Shown piece after piece: positions 1 through 10,108 of a stretch of DNA of 64,000 nt. A model generated the notes under the pieces. That model saw nothing but the letters and a program-made list of their open reading frames with translations, ran no database searches and was not told the origin of the DNA. Within the stretch, counting starts at the first letter, position 1. Every line of letters begins with the position of its first letter. Made by a program: the position numbers and the translations under genes. The DNA is from Trema orientale (taxonomy: Eukaryota; Streptophyta; Magnoliopsida; Rosales; Cannabaceae), in contig JXTC01000048.1 in the NCBI GenBank assembly GCA_002914845.1, positions 17,758 through 81,757 of the forward strand, read 5' to 3'.

Positions 1-590
1 CAATAATGGGTAATTATCTCCTCTTCAATTAGCTAGTTGCCTTTTTTGGGATTAGGCAGGTCAACTATTTGTGGTGGTCAAAAAACCACACAACAGTAGG
101 CATATTGTACACCTCTTAGTGTCAAATGTTTGACCTCAAAATATAGGTCTAAGTTTGATGATGAGGCAACTAAAATAGAATGAGTGTATTTAAATAAAAA
201 ATTATAGAGTGAGTTATAATTAGAATGAGAGACATTTGAAGTGAAATAAAATAGAATGGGTTATAATTAGAATGGGAGATATTAGAATGGACCATTCAAA
301 AACATCTCCTAAGCTCCATTCTTATTCCAAGATACAAGAAACTCATTTCAATGGTTGATATGACTGAGACAAACGCACATTCCAAAAAATAATTTGAATG
401 GAAAAACTAGAGTTGTTAAAAGAAACACTCATTCCAATGAGTTTTCCATTTGAATAAAATAGAATAGGTGAAACAAGTGGGGCCCTTTTGGGATTTGGAT
501 TTGGATAGACATCATTTGGCAGCAATCAAAATTTATGAAAGTTCTAAAAAAAAAAATCATATTGAGTAGTCTAAAAGACGAAAATGACCC
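1..590. other. AT-rich intergenic DNA with short internal repeats
   Basis: No coding frame resembles a known protein. Between about 175 and 300 a degenerate unit containing TAGAATG and TTATAATTAGAATG recurs three times. GAATGG-like words on one strand and CCATTC-like words on the other recur to about 450. This could be the remains of a small inverted-repeat transposon, but no clean termini or target duplication are visible. Confidence 0.4.
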
Positions 591-651
591 AACTAAGGGT
601 ATTTGGGTTCAAATTAATTTTTCTACGACTCTTTTCTATACTAATTTTTAA

Positions 652-1100
652 GAGGAAATTAGATTTTTTATCGTAAAATTTTAAAAAAAAATGAAAAATC
701 TCAGATTTTGAAATTGTTTGAAAAATCTCATATTTAATTAGAAAAATAATTCTTTTAAAAATATTTAGAAAAATACCACTTTTTATTAATCGGTAAGATA
801 CTTCGGGTAATTTGTCAAATTACTTGAGGTAACTTAATTAATTACCTTAAGTAATTAGATTGGTTACCCAAAGTAACTCAACTGATTACCCCGAATATCA
901 TTGAAAAATACGAATTTTGAAGAAAATATTGTATTTGTCTAAATATTTATTAAAAGTGATATTTTTCGAAAAACTTTTCAAAAGTGATATTTTTCTAAAT
1001 AAATTTGGGATTTTTCCAAAAAAATCAGCCCATCCATCTAGGATTTTTCAATTTTTAAGCCCTATGGCCTGGATTTCTGTAAGAAACCTATCTTTTAAAG
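652..1100 (+). repeat. Dispersed repeat, copy 1
   Basis: This stretch resembles 4588-4995 in the same orientation. Shared landmarks, in order, are GGAAATT-GATTTT, GAAAAATC-CAGATTT, AAAAATATTTAGA, a block rich in GGTAA/GATTACC words, and a closing CCATCTAG-ATTTTTCAA with TGTAAGAA. The copies are strongly diverged. The truncated Copia remnant lies between them. The repeat family is unknown. Confidence 0.5.
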
Positions 1101-1734
1101 ACTTGTGGGCTTTAAATAAAAATGCTCTATTTTAGGGTTTTGTTTTACTGAATATTCTTTTTCTAACTTATGAACAAAAATATCCTTTTTATTATATGGA
1201 TTCTTTTTAGTCCCAAAAATAATCTTCCTCGCCCCCGCCTCCATTCTCATCAACTCTCTTCCTTCCTCTCATCAATCATTACATCAAATTTTCTCTCTCC
1301 CTCTTATATTCTCTCTTCCGGTGACTACTACTTATTCTATTTGCAAGCGTCTTCTGTATCAGATCTCCCTGGAGAAGAGTCTTCGGCCTTATATCTCACC
1401 CGTGAAGCGAATCATCTTACTGAACTAGATGAGACCTTAGTTCATTCCAAGGCGGACCTACCCGTGGAGCGATTCAATTTCGTGGTAAGGCTGAGAGTTG
1501 ATTTGCGAGGTATTGAATATTTGTTTAAACGATTTAGTATGAGTTGCTGGAATTGCTTTGGGCCAAGTACTATAGCCCGTGCAAGGAACTTTCTGGAATT
1601 GGTTCCCAAGTCCTAATAATATCAGGACACATAATAGGTGTACATAACAGGATCAGAAATACTTTTAAAGCATTCCGGTTTGGTTCACTAATTCTTTGCC
1701 ATTCAAATATGAAAGTTTTTTGGAAAAAAATATT
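1101..1734. other. Unassigned stretch between repeat and LTR remnant
   Basis: An open frame of about 148 codons runs from 1170 to 1616, but its product resembles nothing I recognise. The pyrimidine-rich run at 1240-1320 looks more like a gene leader or promoter than coding sequence. It may be a decayed gene fragment or part of a larger transposon. I do not call a gene. Confidence 0.3.
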
Positions 1735-1930
1735 TTTATATCAGATATTATTCTAGAGGCTTAGACGTCCTCTATAAATACAGGAAATCAACAGTTCAAA
1801 AAAGGAAACAAGTCCTATCCTAATTAAGGCAAAATACAATCTGATTTGATCATATTCTATAGCTCATAATCTATACTAATTACAAAATACAAAATTACAT
1901 TAAATAAAAAATATACACGAGATCTCTAAC
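1735..1930 (-). repeat. 3' LTR remnant of truncated Copia element
   Basis: Read on the minus strand, the pol frame ends at a stop and is followed directly by a purine-rich tract (complement of 1931-1940). The sequence then begins GTTAGAGATCTCGTG, as expected where a Copia 3' LTR starts. A TATA-like box (complement of about 1771-1785) lies where an LTR promoter would be. The far boundary is uncertain because no second LTR survives for comparison. Confidence 0.5.
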
Positions 1931-4080
1931 TCTCCCCCTCAAGCAGATATAAAAATATTTTGCATTCTAAACTTGTCAGTCAATTGATTAAACGTTCTTC
2001 CTTGTAAGCCTTTTGTGAGAATATATGCTAATTGATGATCTGATTGTACAAAGGGTGGGCATATGAGACCTGCTTCTAATTTCTCTTTAATGAAATGCCT
2101 GTTGATTTACACGTGCTTAGTTTTATCATGCTAAATAGGGTTGTGGGCAATGTTAATAGCATCTGGCAACTATAGCTTGCTTCTTGCTCCTCCATGTAAC
2201 TAGATTTCCACCAATAAATGTGCAGTATCCTGCAGTTGATCTTCTATCACTAAGTGATCCTGCCCAATCAGCATCAGTATAAGCTTCAACTTTAAGGTTT
2301 TCATTTTTCTTGAACAAAATTCGTTTCCCGGGGCTTCCTTTAAGATATTTCAAGATATGATGCACAGCATCACGATGAGATTTGAGAGGAGCATGTACGA
2401 ATTGACTTACCATACTCACAGAATAGGCGATGTCTGGCCTTGTGTGTGAAATGTAGATTAATTTTCCCACGAGTCTTTGATACAGTCCTTTATTCACAGA
2501 TTCTTCTTCCTTTATTTCTCCCAATCTATGATTAGCTTCAATTAGAGTATCGTTGGGTTTACTCCCAAGCAAACCTGTTTCCTGTAGAAGATCTTGGACA
2601 TATTTCTGCTGGTTCAAAAAAATCCCTTGCTTAGATCTAGCCACTTCTATTCCTAGGAAATATCGGAGTTTTCTTAGATCTTTAATTTCAAATTCTTTTG
2701 CAAGATATTTTTTTAGTTCTGCAATTTCAATGTGATTATCTCCAGTGACGATTATGTCATCAACGTACACAATTAATGCTGTGATCTTCCTACTTTTTGA
2801 GTGTTTGAAGAAAAAAGTATGATCTCCCTAACTTTGGTAGAAATTTTCTTTTAGCATAGACTTTGTAAATCTTCCAAACCAAGCTCTTGGGGACTGTTTC
2901 AAGCCATAAAGAGATTTTTCCAGCTTACAAACTTTGTTTCCCATTGAAGTCTGCCAATATCCTGGTGAAAAATCTATATATACTTCTTCTTTCAATTCCC
3001 CATGTAGGAATGTATTTTTAACATCAAACTGATGTAATGGCCAATCATAGTTGGATGCTATTGACAGTAGGACTCTGATAGTGTTCATTCTTGCAACTGG
3101 TGCAAATATTTTAAGATAATAAATTCCGTAAGTCTGGGTGTACCCTTTTGTAACCAGTCTAGCTTTGTGCCTCTCCAAGGACCCATCAGTCTTGTATTTA
3201 TTTGTTAAGATCCACCTGCATCCTACAATTTCTTCCCTTATAGAAGATCAACCAGTCGCCATGTGTGATTTTTCTCTAAAGCCTTCATTTCTTCGGCCAT
3301 CGCATCCCGCCAAGGTTTTAGTTTGAGTGCCTCATAAATATATGATGGAATTTCCTGTGATTTTATATGAGACAGAAGAATACGATACTCGGGGGAGAGA
3401 TTTTTCAAGGAGATAAAGTTAGACATAAGATGAAGAATGTATGAACGAACCCCTTTTCTAAGTGCTATAGAAAGATCAAGATCATTAATGGGAGTATTTT
3501 TAGCTAAGTTTTGAGAAATTAGATTATTACCTTCATCACTTAATGCGGAGTCCACAATTGGAGGTGCTGGCTGAAGTATGGGCTGTTTTCTCCTTGAATA
3601 TACCTGTAAAAATGGAGTATTGGATTTTAGACTTAAAATTTAACCTTGATTTTCCCACGGATTTTTAGGAATAGTAGCAGGGACAGTGGGAACTGGTGCT
3701 GATTCTTGCTGATTTTCTGGTTGATTGACAGTAGGAACAAATTGTAATTCTGGTTGATTGGAATTTTCCACATTTGAGGCTTGATTTGGGACAAAATTTA
3801 GAGTGTCTTCATGTTCAATCTTCCACCACTCTACATCCTTGGCTGCTGAATTTATCTTCCCCTGAAGATTGATTTCAAAAAATGGTTGACTTTTGACAAA
3901 TGTAACATCCATAGATACATATGTTTTCTTGGTTGGTGGGTGGTAACATTTATACCCTTTTGTTATGGATGAATACCCCAAGAATACACATTTTATGGCC
4001 CTTGGATCTAACTTTCCCTATGTAGGACTCTGGTCATGGACATACACACTACACCTAAACACTTTAGAAGGTAGGGATTC
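1931..4080 (-). pseudogene. Truncated Ty1/Copia pol remnant (integrase C-end, RT, RNase H)
   Basis: On the minus strand the pieces occur in Copia order. The C-terminal integrase region (about 4080-3640) contains VFLGYSS and a KCYHPPTKKTYVSMDVTF stretch. A pre-RT linker spans 3555-3238. Reverse transcriptase spans 3240-2150, with KARLVTKGYTQ, FDVKNTFLHGEL, SLYGLKQSPRAW and an intact YVDD near 2765. RNase H follows with YTDADWAGS. A deletion after SKKQ joins RNase H directly to the last pol segment (RTFNQLTDKFRMQN, near 1980). Gag, protease, most of integrase and the 5' LTR are absent, and several frameshifts and stops interrupt the frame. It cannot transpose by itself. Confidence 0.88.
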
Positions 4081-4094
4081 GATACCTTGGAAAT

Positions 4095-4350
4095 TATATA
4101 CAGTGATAAATCTATTTATACTATAGTAAATCAATTATATATGCTGATCAATTAATTATATATCATGGTAAATGAATTATATACTATGGTAAATGATTTA
4201 TATATACTGTTAAAATAATTATATATTATGAAAAATAAGTTATATACATCGGTAACTTAATTATATATTATGGTAAATAAAATGTATATACTAGTAAATT
4301 AATTATATACTGTGATAAATGAATTATGTATGTTGATAAATCAATTATAT
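4095..4350. repeat. AT-rich minisatellite of AATTATATA/GGTAAAT units
   Basis: About ten imperfect repeats of roughly 20-25 bp alternate AATTATATA-type words with ATGGTAAATGA-type words. The array begins almost exactly where the truncated Copia pol stops, so the truncation breakpoint coincides with this repeat. Confidence 0.7.
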
Positions 4351-4587
4351 ACATGAATATGTCAAATTATTACAACTTAAGGGTGTAATGGTAAACTCTA
4401 ATCATTACAACTTAAATATAGTTATAAAAGTTAACAAAATGAAAAAATGATATTTATTAACTCATAGCTTGGGAAAAGGGCATGTGGTGTAGTTTCCTCT
4501 TAAAACAAATTTACCTCTTTTTTGATCAAAAGTTTTTATTAGTCTTTTATAAATTTTTAATTGACCTAAGAAAAGATATTATAGAAG

Positions 4588-4995
4588 AAGGAAATTTGAT
4601 TTTACATGGTAAAATTTCCCAAAAAAATTGAAAAATCCCAGATTTCAAAATTGTTGGAAAAATTCTAGATTTGTTTAGAAAAATAAAACTCTTAAAAATA
4701 TTTAGATAAAAAGCCAATGTTTACAAATTAATAAGATACTTGAGATAACCAGTCAAGTTACATAAGGTAACTAAACTATTTTCCCCAACTAATTTAATTT
4801 GTTACTGTAATCCGACTGATTACCTAGAATGTCTTTAAAAAATACAAATTTTAATTAGCAAAGTGGTTTTTTTCTAATATTCTGAAAGTAGTATTAGTAT
4901 AAATAAGCTTTTAAATCCAAGACTTTTCAAAAAATTCAGTCCATCTAGAATTTTTCAAATTTTACTCTAGGCCTAGATTTTGTAAGAAGCTCTTA
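4588..4995 (+). repeat. Dispersed repeat, copy 2
   Basis: This is the diverged counterpart of 652-1100 in the same orientation, with the same order of landmarks ending in CCATCTAGAATTTTTCAA and TGTAAGAA. It lies about 500 bp beyond the truncated Copia pol. Confidence 0.5.
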
Positions 4996-5009
4996 TAGAA
5001 TAGAATATG

Positions 5010-5715
5010 AAATTAAACTGTGTATCATTTTTTTACACTTTGTTTTAGTAAGTATTCGTTTTGTTTTTTTTTTTTTTCTTTTTGTTGCTAAATAGTCAAG
5101 TATATGTACTTTTACACTTAGCATATTTATTCATATACTAAATTTAATTTATGTACTATAGTTTTTATATTGTATACATCATATTTTATACTTGGTATAT
5201 ATACTGATACATCTGTCATTTTTCTATAATATTTGAAAAACTGACGTTTACTTAAATTAGGCCTAAAATTCAGTCATTTTGTTATAAGACCCTTTATAGA
5301 AAAGAGTCTTGAAATAGTCATTTAGGCCAAAATTACTCATAATCAGGTCGATTTCCCATAAAAATATCATTGGGCCCATTAATAATATTATCCATCCATT
5401 TTGGGAATTGAATCTGACTATGCATTATTTTGGAAAAATTAGAGTGTGTATCATTTTTTTTCACTTTGTTCTAATAAAGATATCTGTTTTTCTCTTTTTA
5501 TAGGTAAATGGCTTAGTATATGTTTTCCTACACTTGGTATATCTACTTATATATTAACTTTAGTTGATGTACTATGTTTATCAATATTTATACTAGATAT
5601 ATTATATTCTGCTCATAGTATCTACACTTATATATGGTCATTTTGTTACAACAATAGAAAAACAGACATTTATTTAAAATGGCCCAAAATTCGGTCATTT
5701 TGCTAGACCCATTAT
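5010..5715 (+). repeat. Diverged direct duplication (two units of about 285 bp)
   Basis: Unit 1 (about 5010-5300) and unit 2 (about 5433-5715) share GTGTATCATTTTTTT, CACTTTGTT-TA, TAGT-TATATGT-TTTCC/TTTAC, ACTTGGTATAT, a TCATTTT-block and AATTC-GTCATTTTG-TA near their ends. The 130 bp spacer is unrelated. An open frame at 5446-5706 lies in unit 2 but is not conserved in unit 1, so it is not called as a gene. Confidence 0.5.
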
Positions 5716-5919
5716 TTTGGCCAATGACTTTTATATGAATCTTTTATCTAATGACAATTTTAGGGTTAGTAAATTTTTTTGACCTTTTCCGAAAAAACAA
5801 AAAATGGTTTAAAGAAAAGATGTCAAAAGTTTTAACTAGTTCTAGAAACGTCATTATAGAAAGGGGGTAAAAAAAAAAAGTCTAACTACAGACAAATTAG
5901 TCCTAGCGTAGTCATTTCC

Positions 5920-5956
5920 TCACAATATTTATGACTGATAGTCATAAATATTGTGA
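5920..5956. repeat. Perfect 17-bp-arm hairpin
   Basis: The left arm (5920-5936) and right arm (5940-5956) are exact inverted complements around a 3-base loop (GAT). Further GTCA/TGAC words flank it to about 6020. It may be the core of a decayed foldback or MITE. No target duplication is evident. Confidence 0.7.
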
Positions 5957-6289
5957 CCACAATCACATGTAGTCACCTATATTATGATTTAACAGATATT
6001 ATGACTACCGGAATACTGGTTGGCAATTCTTCCAAAACAAAGAAAAAAAAAGAATCATCTTGGAAAGTTGTCTAAAATTGAGGTAAGTTAGCAGATGCGG
6101 CTCTTATTAACTAATTAATTAAACATAACAGCAACATTTAAAATCTACCATTTTTTCATAGAGAAAAGACTCCAGCTAGCCAGCCAGCTAGTCCTCCTCC
6201 CCCCCAAGAACACGCCACTCTCTTGCTTTGAGCTAGTCCTTTACAAGGTTCATCTGGAAATAATAGATCTAGAGAAAAGAATAATCGCA

Positions 6290-6547
6290 ATGACGTCTGA
6301 GCTCAAAGTCGTAGACGGTCATGATCATCATATCAAAATTAGATCACCACCATCGCCGAACGATCAAATCGAAGATGAAAAAGCGCGGGAAATGGTCACG
6401 AAGCTCACCAAGATGATCGGCACAGCGGCCCCAATGAAGTCAAGCACATACTTGCTGTGCGATTTTTTCAAAGAGAGAATGGAGGAAGACAGAGAGTTAA
6501 ACAAGGATTTCACGAAGGCGGCGGCGGAAAACATAAGGGCAAGATAG
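6290..6547 (+). CDS. Small hypothetical protein (85 aa), possibly first exon or gene fragment
   Basis: An ATG at 6290 opens an 85-codon frame ending at the TAG at 6545-6547. It stands out from the AT-rich surroundings by higher GC, by codon-like composition and by a hydrophilic, charged product. The product has a His-rich N-terminus (VDGHDHHIKIRSPPSPND), then a basic/acidic helix-prone segment (EKAREMVTKLTKMIG), then FFKERMEEDRELNKDFTKAAAENIRAR. There is no signal peptide, membrane segment or recognised domain. A short pyrimidine-rich leader with CCAGC/CTAG repeats (about 6170-6220) precedes it. I do not recognise the family. It could be a real small protein, the first exon of a longer gene, or a captured fragment. 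Confidence 0.4.
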   Translation: MTSELKVVDGHDHHIKIRSPPSPNDQIEDEKAREMVTKLTKMIGTAAPMKSSTYLLCDFFKERMEEDRELNKDFTKAAAENIRAR

Positions 6548-8414
6548 ACTTTTCGGACAAAAAAGTGGTATGATAAGGACTAGGTGGTACGATTCTTTTA
6601 TCCATCCTCAAAAAGTAGGAGTCTGTATCTTTTCCAAAAATTGTCATTTAGCCCATAAGACCCCTTGATCCGCCGAATTCCTTCCATTTCTCTATCATGA
6701 AGCGTTCTCGTGACTCGTGTCGCTGATGACCCAAATTGTGAACATGGATTGGTTGGAACTGACTATGGGCTTTGAATGTTCTAAGCCTAAATAAAAACTA
6801 TTTAGGCAACAAAAGAGGAAATTTGATTCGGTTGAATAGGTTTATGTTTTTCCCTGAAAAAAAAAAAAAAGAAGGTTTATGTCCCTTTTTAGGTAAAAAA
6901 AAAAAAATCAGTAAATATTTCAAATTTAAAAGTTATAACTAAATGACCTAATTAGATACTCATTAAAAATAAATTAAAAGAATAGTCTCCTCCAAACCCA
7001 CATTTTTTTTTAATAAATTAACGCACATTTGTTAGTTAATTAAGAGGTTTTTAAGCTATTTTTAACGTTTATGAGTTCATGGACTTTCAGAAAATGACCT
7101 TTGCAACCAGTAAGAGAAATTCACTCTGAGGTAATATTTTTTTCTTTTCTCTTAGCACATATACATTTATGTACTTTGCATTATTTCAATAGATCTATTA
7201 TTTATAGTGTTATTAACTATTACCTCATCGAAAAACCCACAATTTCCTATAATTTGATGTACATATGTTAGTAAAGAATTTTTAGTACTTCTTTTAACTT
7301 TCTAAGTTCATGGAATTGTATAAATGGACTTTACCGCCATTAACCTAAAATCAACATTGAATAATACATCCATTTTTCCCCTTCGTATATCTATGTATAT
7401 ACTCAATATAATTTTATATTTACCATTTCTACTAATACAATGCATTATTTTTGGAATTAGATATATTAAACTTATAATTATAAGAAGAAAAAAAATCTTA
7501 TTTTGACTATGTACATTTAGAATTTAAATCTTACTTTAATTACAAATTTACTCATGATGAAAGTTAGTATAAAGGATAAGCTAATAGTTAAATGCTTCCA
7601 ATGGTTTTGAATATATTTAGTGGAAATAATTATGGATTAAAGATTTCACTATTTAATCAACCCCCAAAAAAGGGGAAAAAAGAAAAAAAAAAAAAAAAGG
7701 AAACTATGAAATTATTTAAAGTTCTCTTTTCTAGAAGTAAAATACATTCATTTCTCTAAAATCACCCCCGAAAATGAACAAATGGAGCAACAATACCTCA
7801 GAAAGAATTTGTGACTTATAAAAATTAAAAAAGGATTTATGGCGTTACATATATACACATATGTATATAGAATTCTGGAGATTTTTTCTTAAAAAAGTAT
7901 CGTAGGACGAAAAAAATTAAAAAAATTCAATCTTATTATATTTTCTTCGTGTATTATTATACCATAATTACTTAATATCTCACCTTTTGAAAGACACTGT
8001 AAAGAAGAAAACAAATTTGTAGTATTATTTCATTGCCAGTTTTCTCTAATGACTGCAGCCTAACCTAGCTGCGTTTATGGTGTTCATATTATATTTGTAG
8101 TTATAAACTTCCTTTTGAAAAAAAAAAAAAAAAGAAGAATGTATCTGCAAGTGGAATCCTTGCAATCATTTATTTAATTCTTTAATCTCTAGTTCTCTAA
8201 AAGAGTGTACGTCATTTATAAAATTATATCTTTCATTTTCTAAATTCCTTTCAGCTTGAAAATACCCATTAAAGGTGTAATAGATGAGAATGTACAATTG
8301 GGTATTTTTGGAATAGGAGAAATGTACAAAGCAAAAATATAATTTTTAGAAGATAAATCTATTGCCACCCTATTTTTTCTCTTCTCACCCCATTTTAATT
8401 AATTATTTACTTAT
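6548..8414. other. AT-rich intergenic DNA
   Basis: The stretch has many poly-A and poly-T runs (for example near 6850, 6900, 7680 and 8118) and no conserved coding frame. The frame at 7324-7506 is low-complexity and hydrophobic and is not credible as a gene. The right edge is the first base of the Copia LTR. Confidence 0.6.
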
Positions 8415-8985
8415 TGTTGGAAGCGTGGGTGACGGTGGTGACGGATGGATCCTCGAACCTACTGTCGGTATAGGAATCGCCTTGGTGCCTCACGTCTGTT
8501 CTAGAAAGACTCCTCCTTCTGAAATCTCGCAGTTAGTGGCGTTACAAGAACTACCACCACAAACTCTACCACTCAAGAGCACTCATTGGAATTTTGGTTA
8601 AAACAGAGAGAGAGGAGAGAACGTATTTTTTTTCTTTTCTGTATCAGGAAAAATAATAGAGACCTCTCTCAGACTAATACGTACGTATCCTTTTCCTCTT
8701 ATTAAGGATATTTCCTAATCGTTTAATTAATAGGAAATATTCCTTAATGAATAGGGAGATGATTAGCATTAAATGCGCCCAAATACAAATTTGATACATT
8801 CACATCTCAAAACTTATTAGGAATTAATACGTATATATTTTTTTCTGATTACAAGCCATTAATTGCACTATTCTGATTAATAGACAGAATATTTGCAATT
8901 AATCTCCTTTCATATTAGTCCATAATTATTGGGCCATGCACCAACTATGGGCACCCAACAGGACTTTGGGCCAAGAAGTCCAATA
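8415..8985 (-). repeat. 3' LTR of the Copia element
   Basis: It aligns along its whole length with 15605-16181. Its inner terminus reads TCCAATA where the partner reads TCCAACA, which breaks the terminal CA/TG dinucleotide needed for integration. Confidence 0.92.
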
Positions 8986-8995
8986 TCTCCCACTC
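8986..8995 (-). other. Polypurine tract of the Copia element
   Basis: The minus strand reads GTGGGAGA directly before the 3' LTR start. In LTR retrotransposons this tract primes plus-strand DNA synthesis. Confidence 0.7.
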
Positions 8996-10108
8996 GCACA
9001 TAGTGTGCATGATGAACATATCTCTCATCATCGTCCTACCAATAATTCCATTCATACTTGGCTAATGAGTAGTGCGACCGTCGAGTCACCTGCAAAAGAA
9101 AGTTCCAGAGTACTATACCAAATCTTATGACGACCAGCATAGAACATCCCTAAGTGTCTTGTTATGCCCCAGACTTATTCAGCCACATTGGATCTAATAC
9201 CTCCAATCCCTCATATCTATATTTAGGAGCTATGCAAAGACCCCTCTTGTTCTTATGCCTACAATTATACTGCTATATCTAGTAGAGATATAATTTGTCG
9301 ATATTAAACATAAAACATGGATATATTACTAAATAATCTTCCTTTCGTCCTCGAATTAATTAGCTTTGGTCTAATTGCTTTCCCAACAATGTCCCTTTAG
9401 GTCGAATCAAACATGACCATAGGTGACATATCAAAGTAGCATGCATCAAACCTCCGCTTCATAAAATAGTTAAAGGTCACATAGGGCACAATAAAGTATG
9501 AGATCAAAATAAGTATAATGATCTATAAAGACTCACACAGTGAAGAAGTAGGGATCCATTCTTTCACTTCCTTATTTTGGTCGCTTAAGCACATGTGGTA
9601 TGAAACACATGCCACAGTGGGATACTCCTTTAAAAAAAGTATATGCATCCTTCCTAGAACACCGTACAGATCTTAGTCCAGTCTCCTTCAAGCGCCTGAC
9701 TCGAATTCTCTATGTGCTCACTTAATCTAGCGCCATATTGAGTTTCGCATCTGGCTATCTAACGGGTCACATATGGATAGTGGGAACACCTGTTTATCCA
9801 TAGTCGATCTTCCAAGATCTCATCTTGGCTCTTTCCAAGGTGAAACTTAGTTCACAATCTCTGTGCTATAAGCGAAGTGTCTCATCTTTGCTCACCAACT
9901 AGCGCCAAAGGAGATTTCTCGTGTAAGAGAGACAATCATTACCCGTTGGCATACTTTAAACCAGTCATGGTTTACATATATGTGTGCTAAAAAATCAAAT
10001 ATCATGTCACAATAAAAATGGACAAAGAAGAATTTATTCTATAAAAGATATCCCGAATAATAAATATCTGATAGTGGTCAACTAGAAAAATATACAAAAG
10101 AAATAAAG

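Noticed and set aside
1170..1616. Open frame of 148 codons
   Set aside because: The product shows no recognisable domain, the codon usage is not gene-like, and it lies in a repeat-rich stretch beside an LTR remnant.
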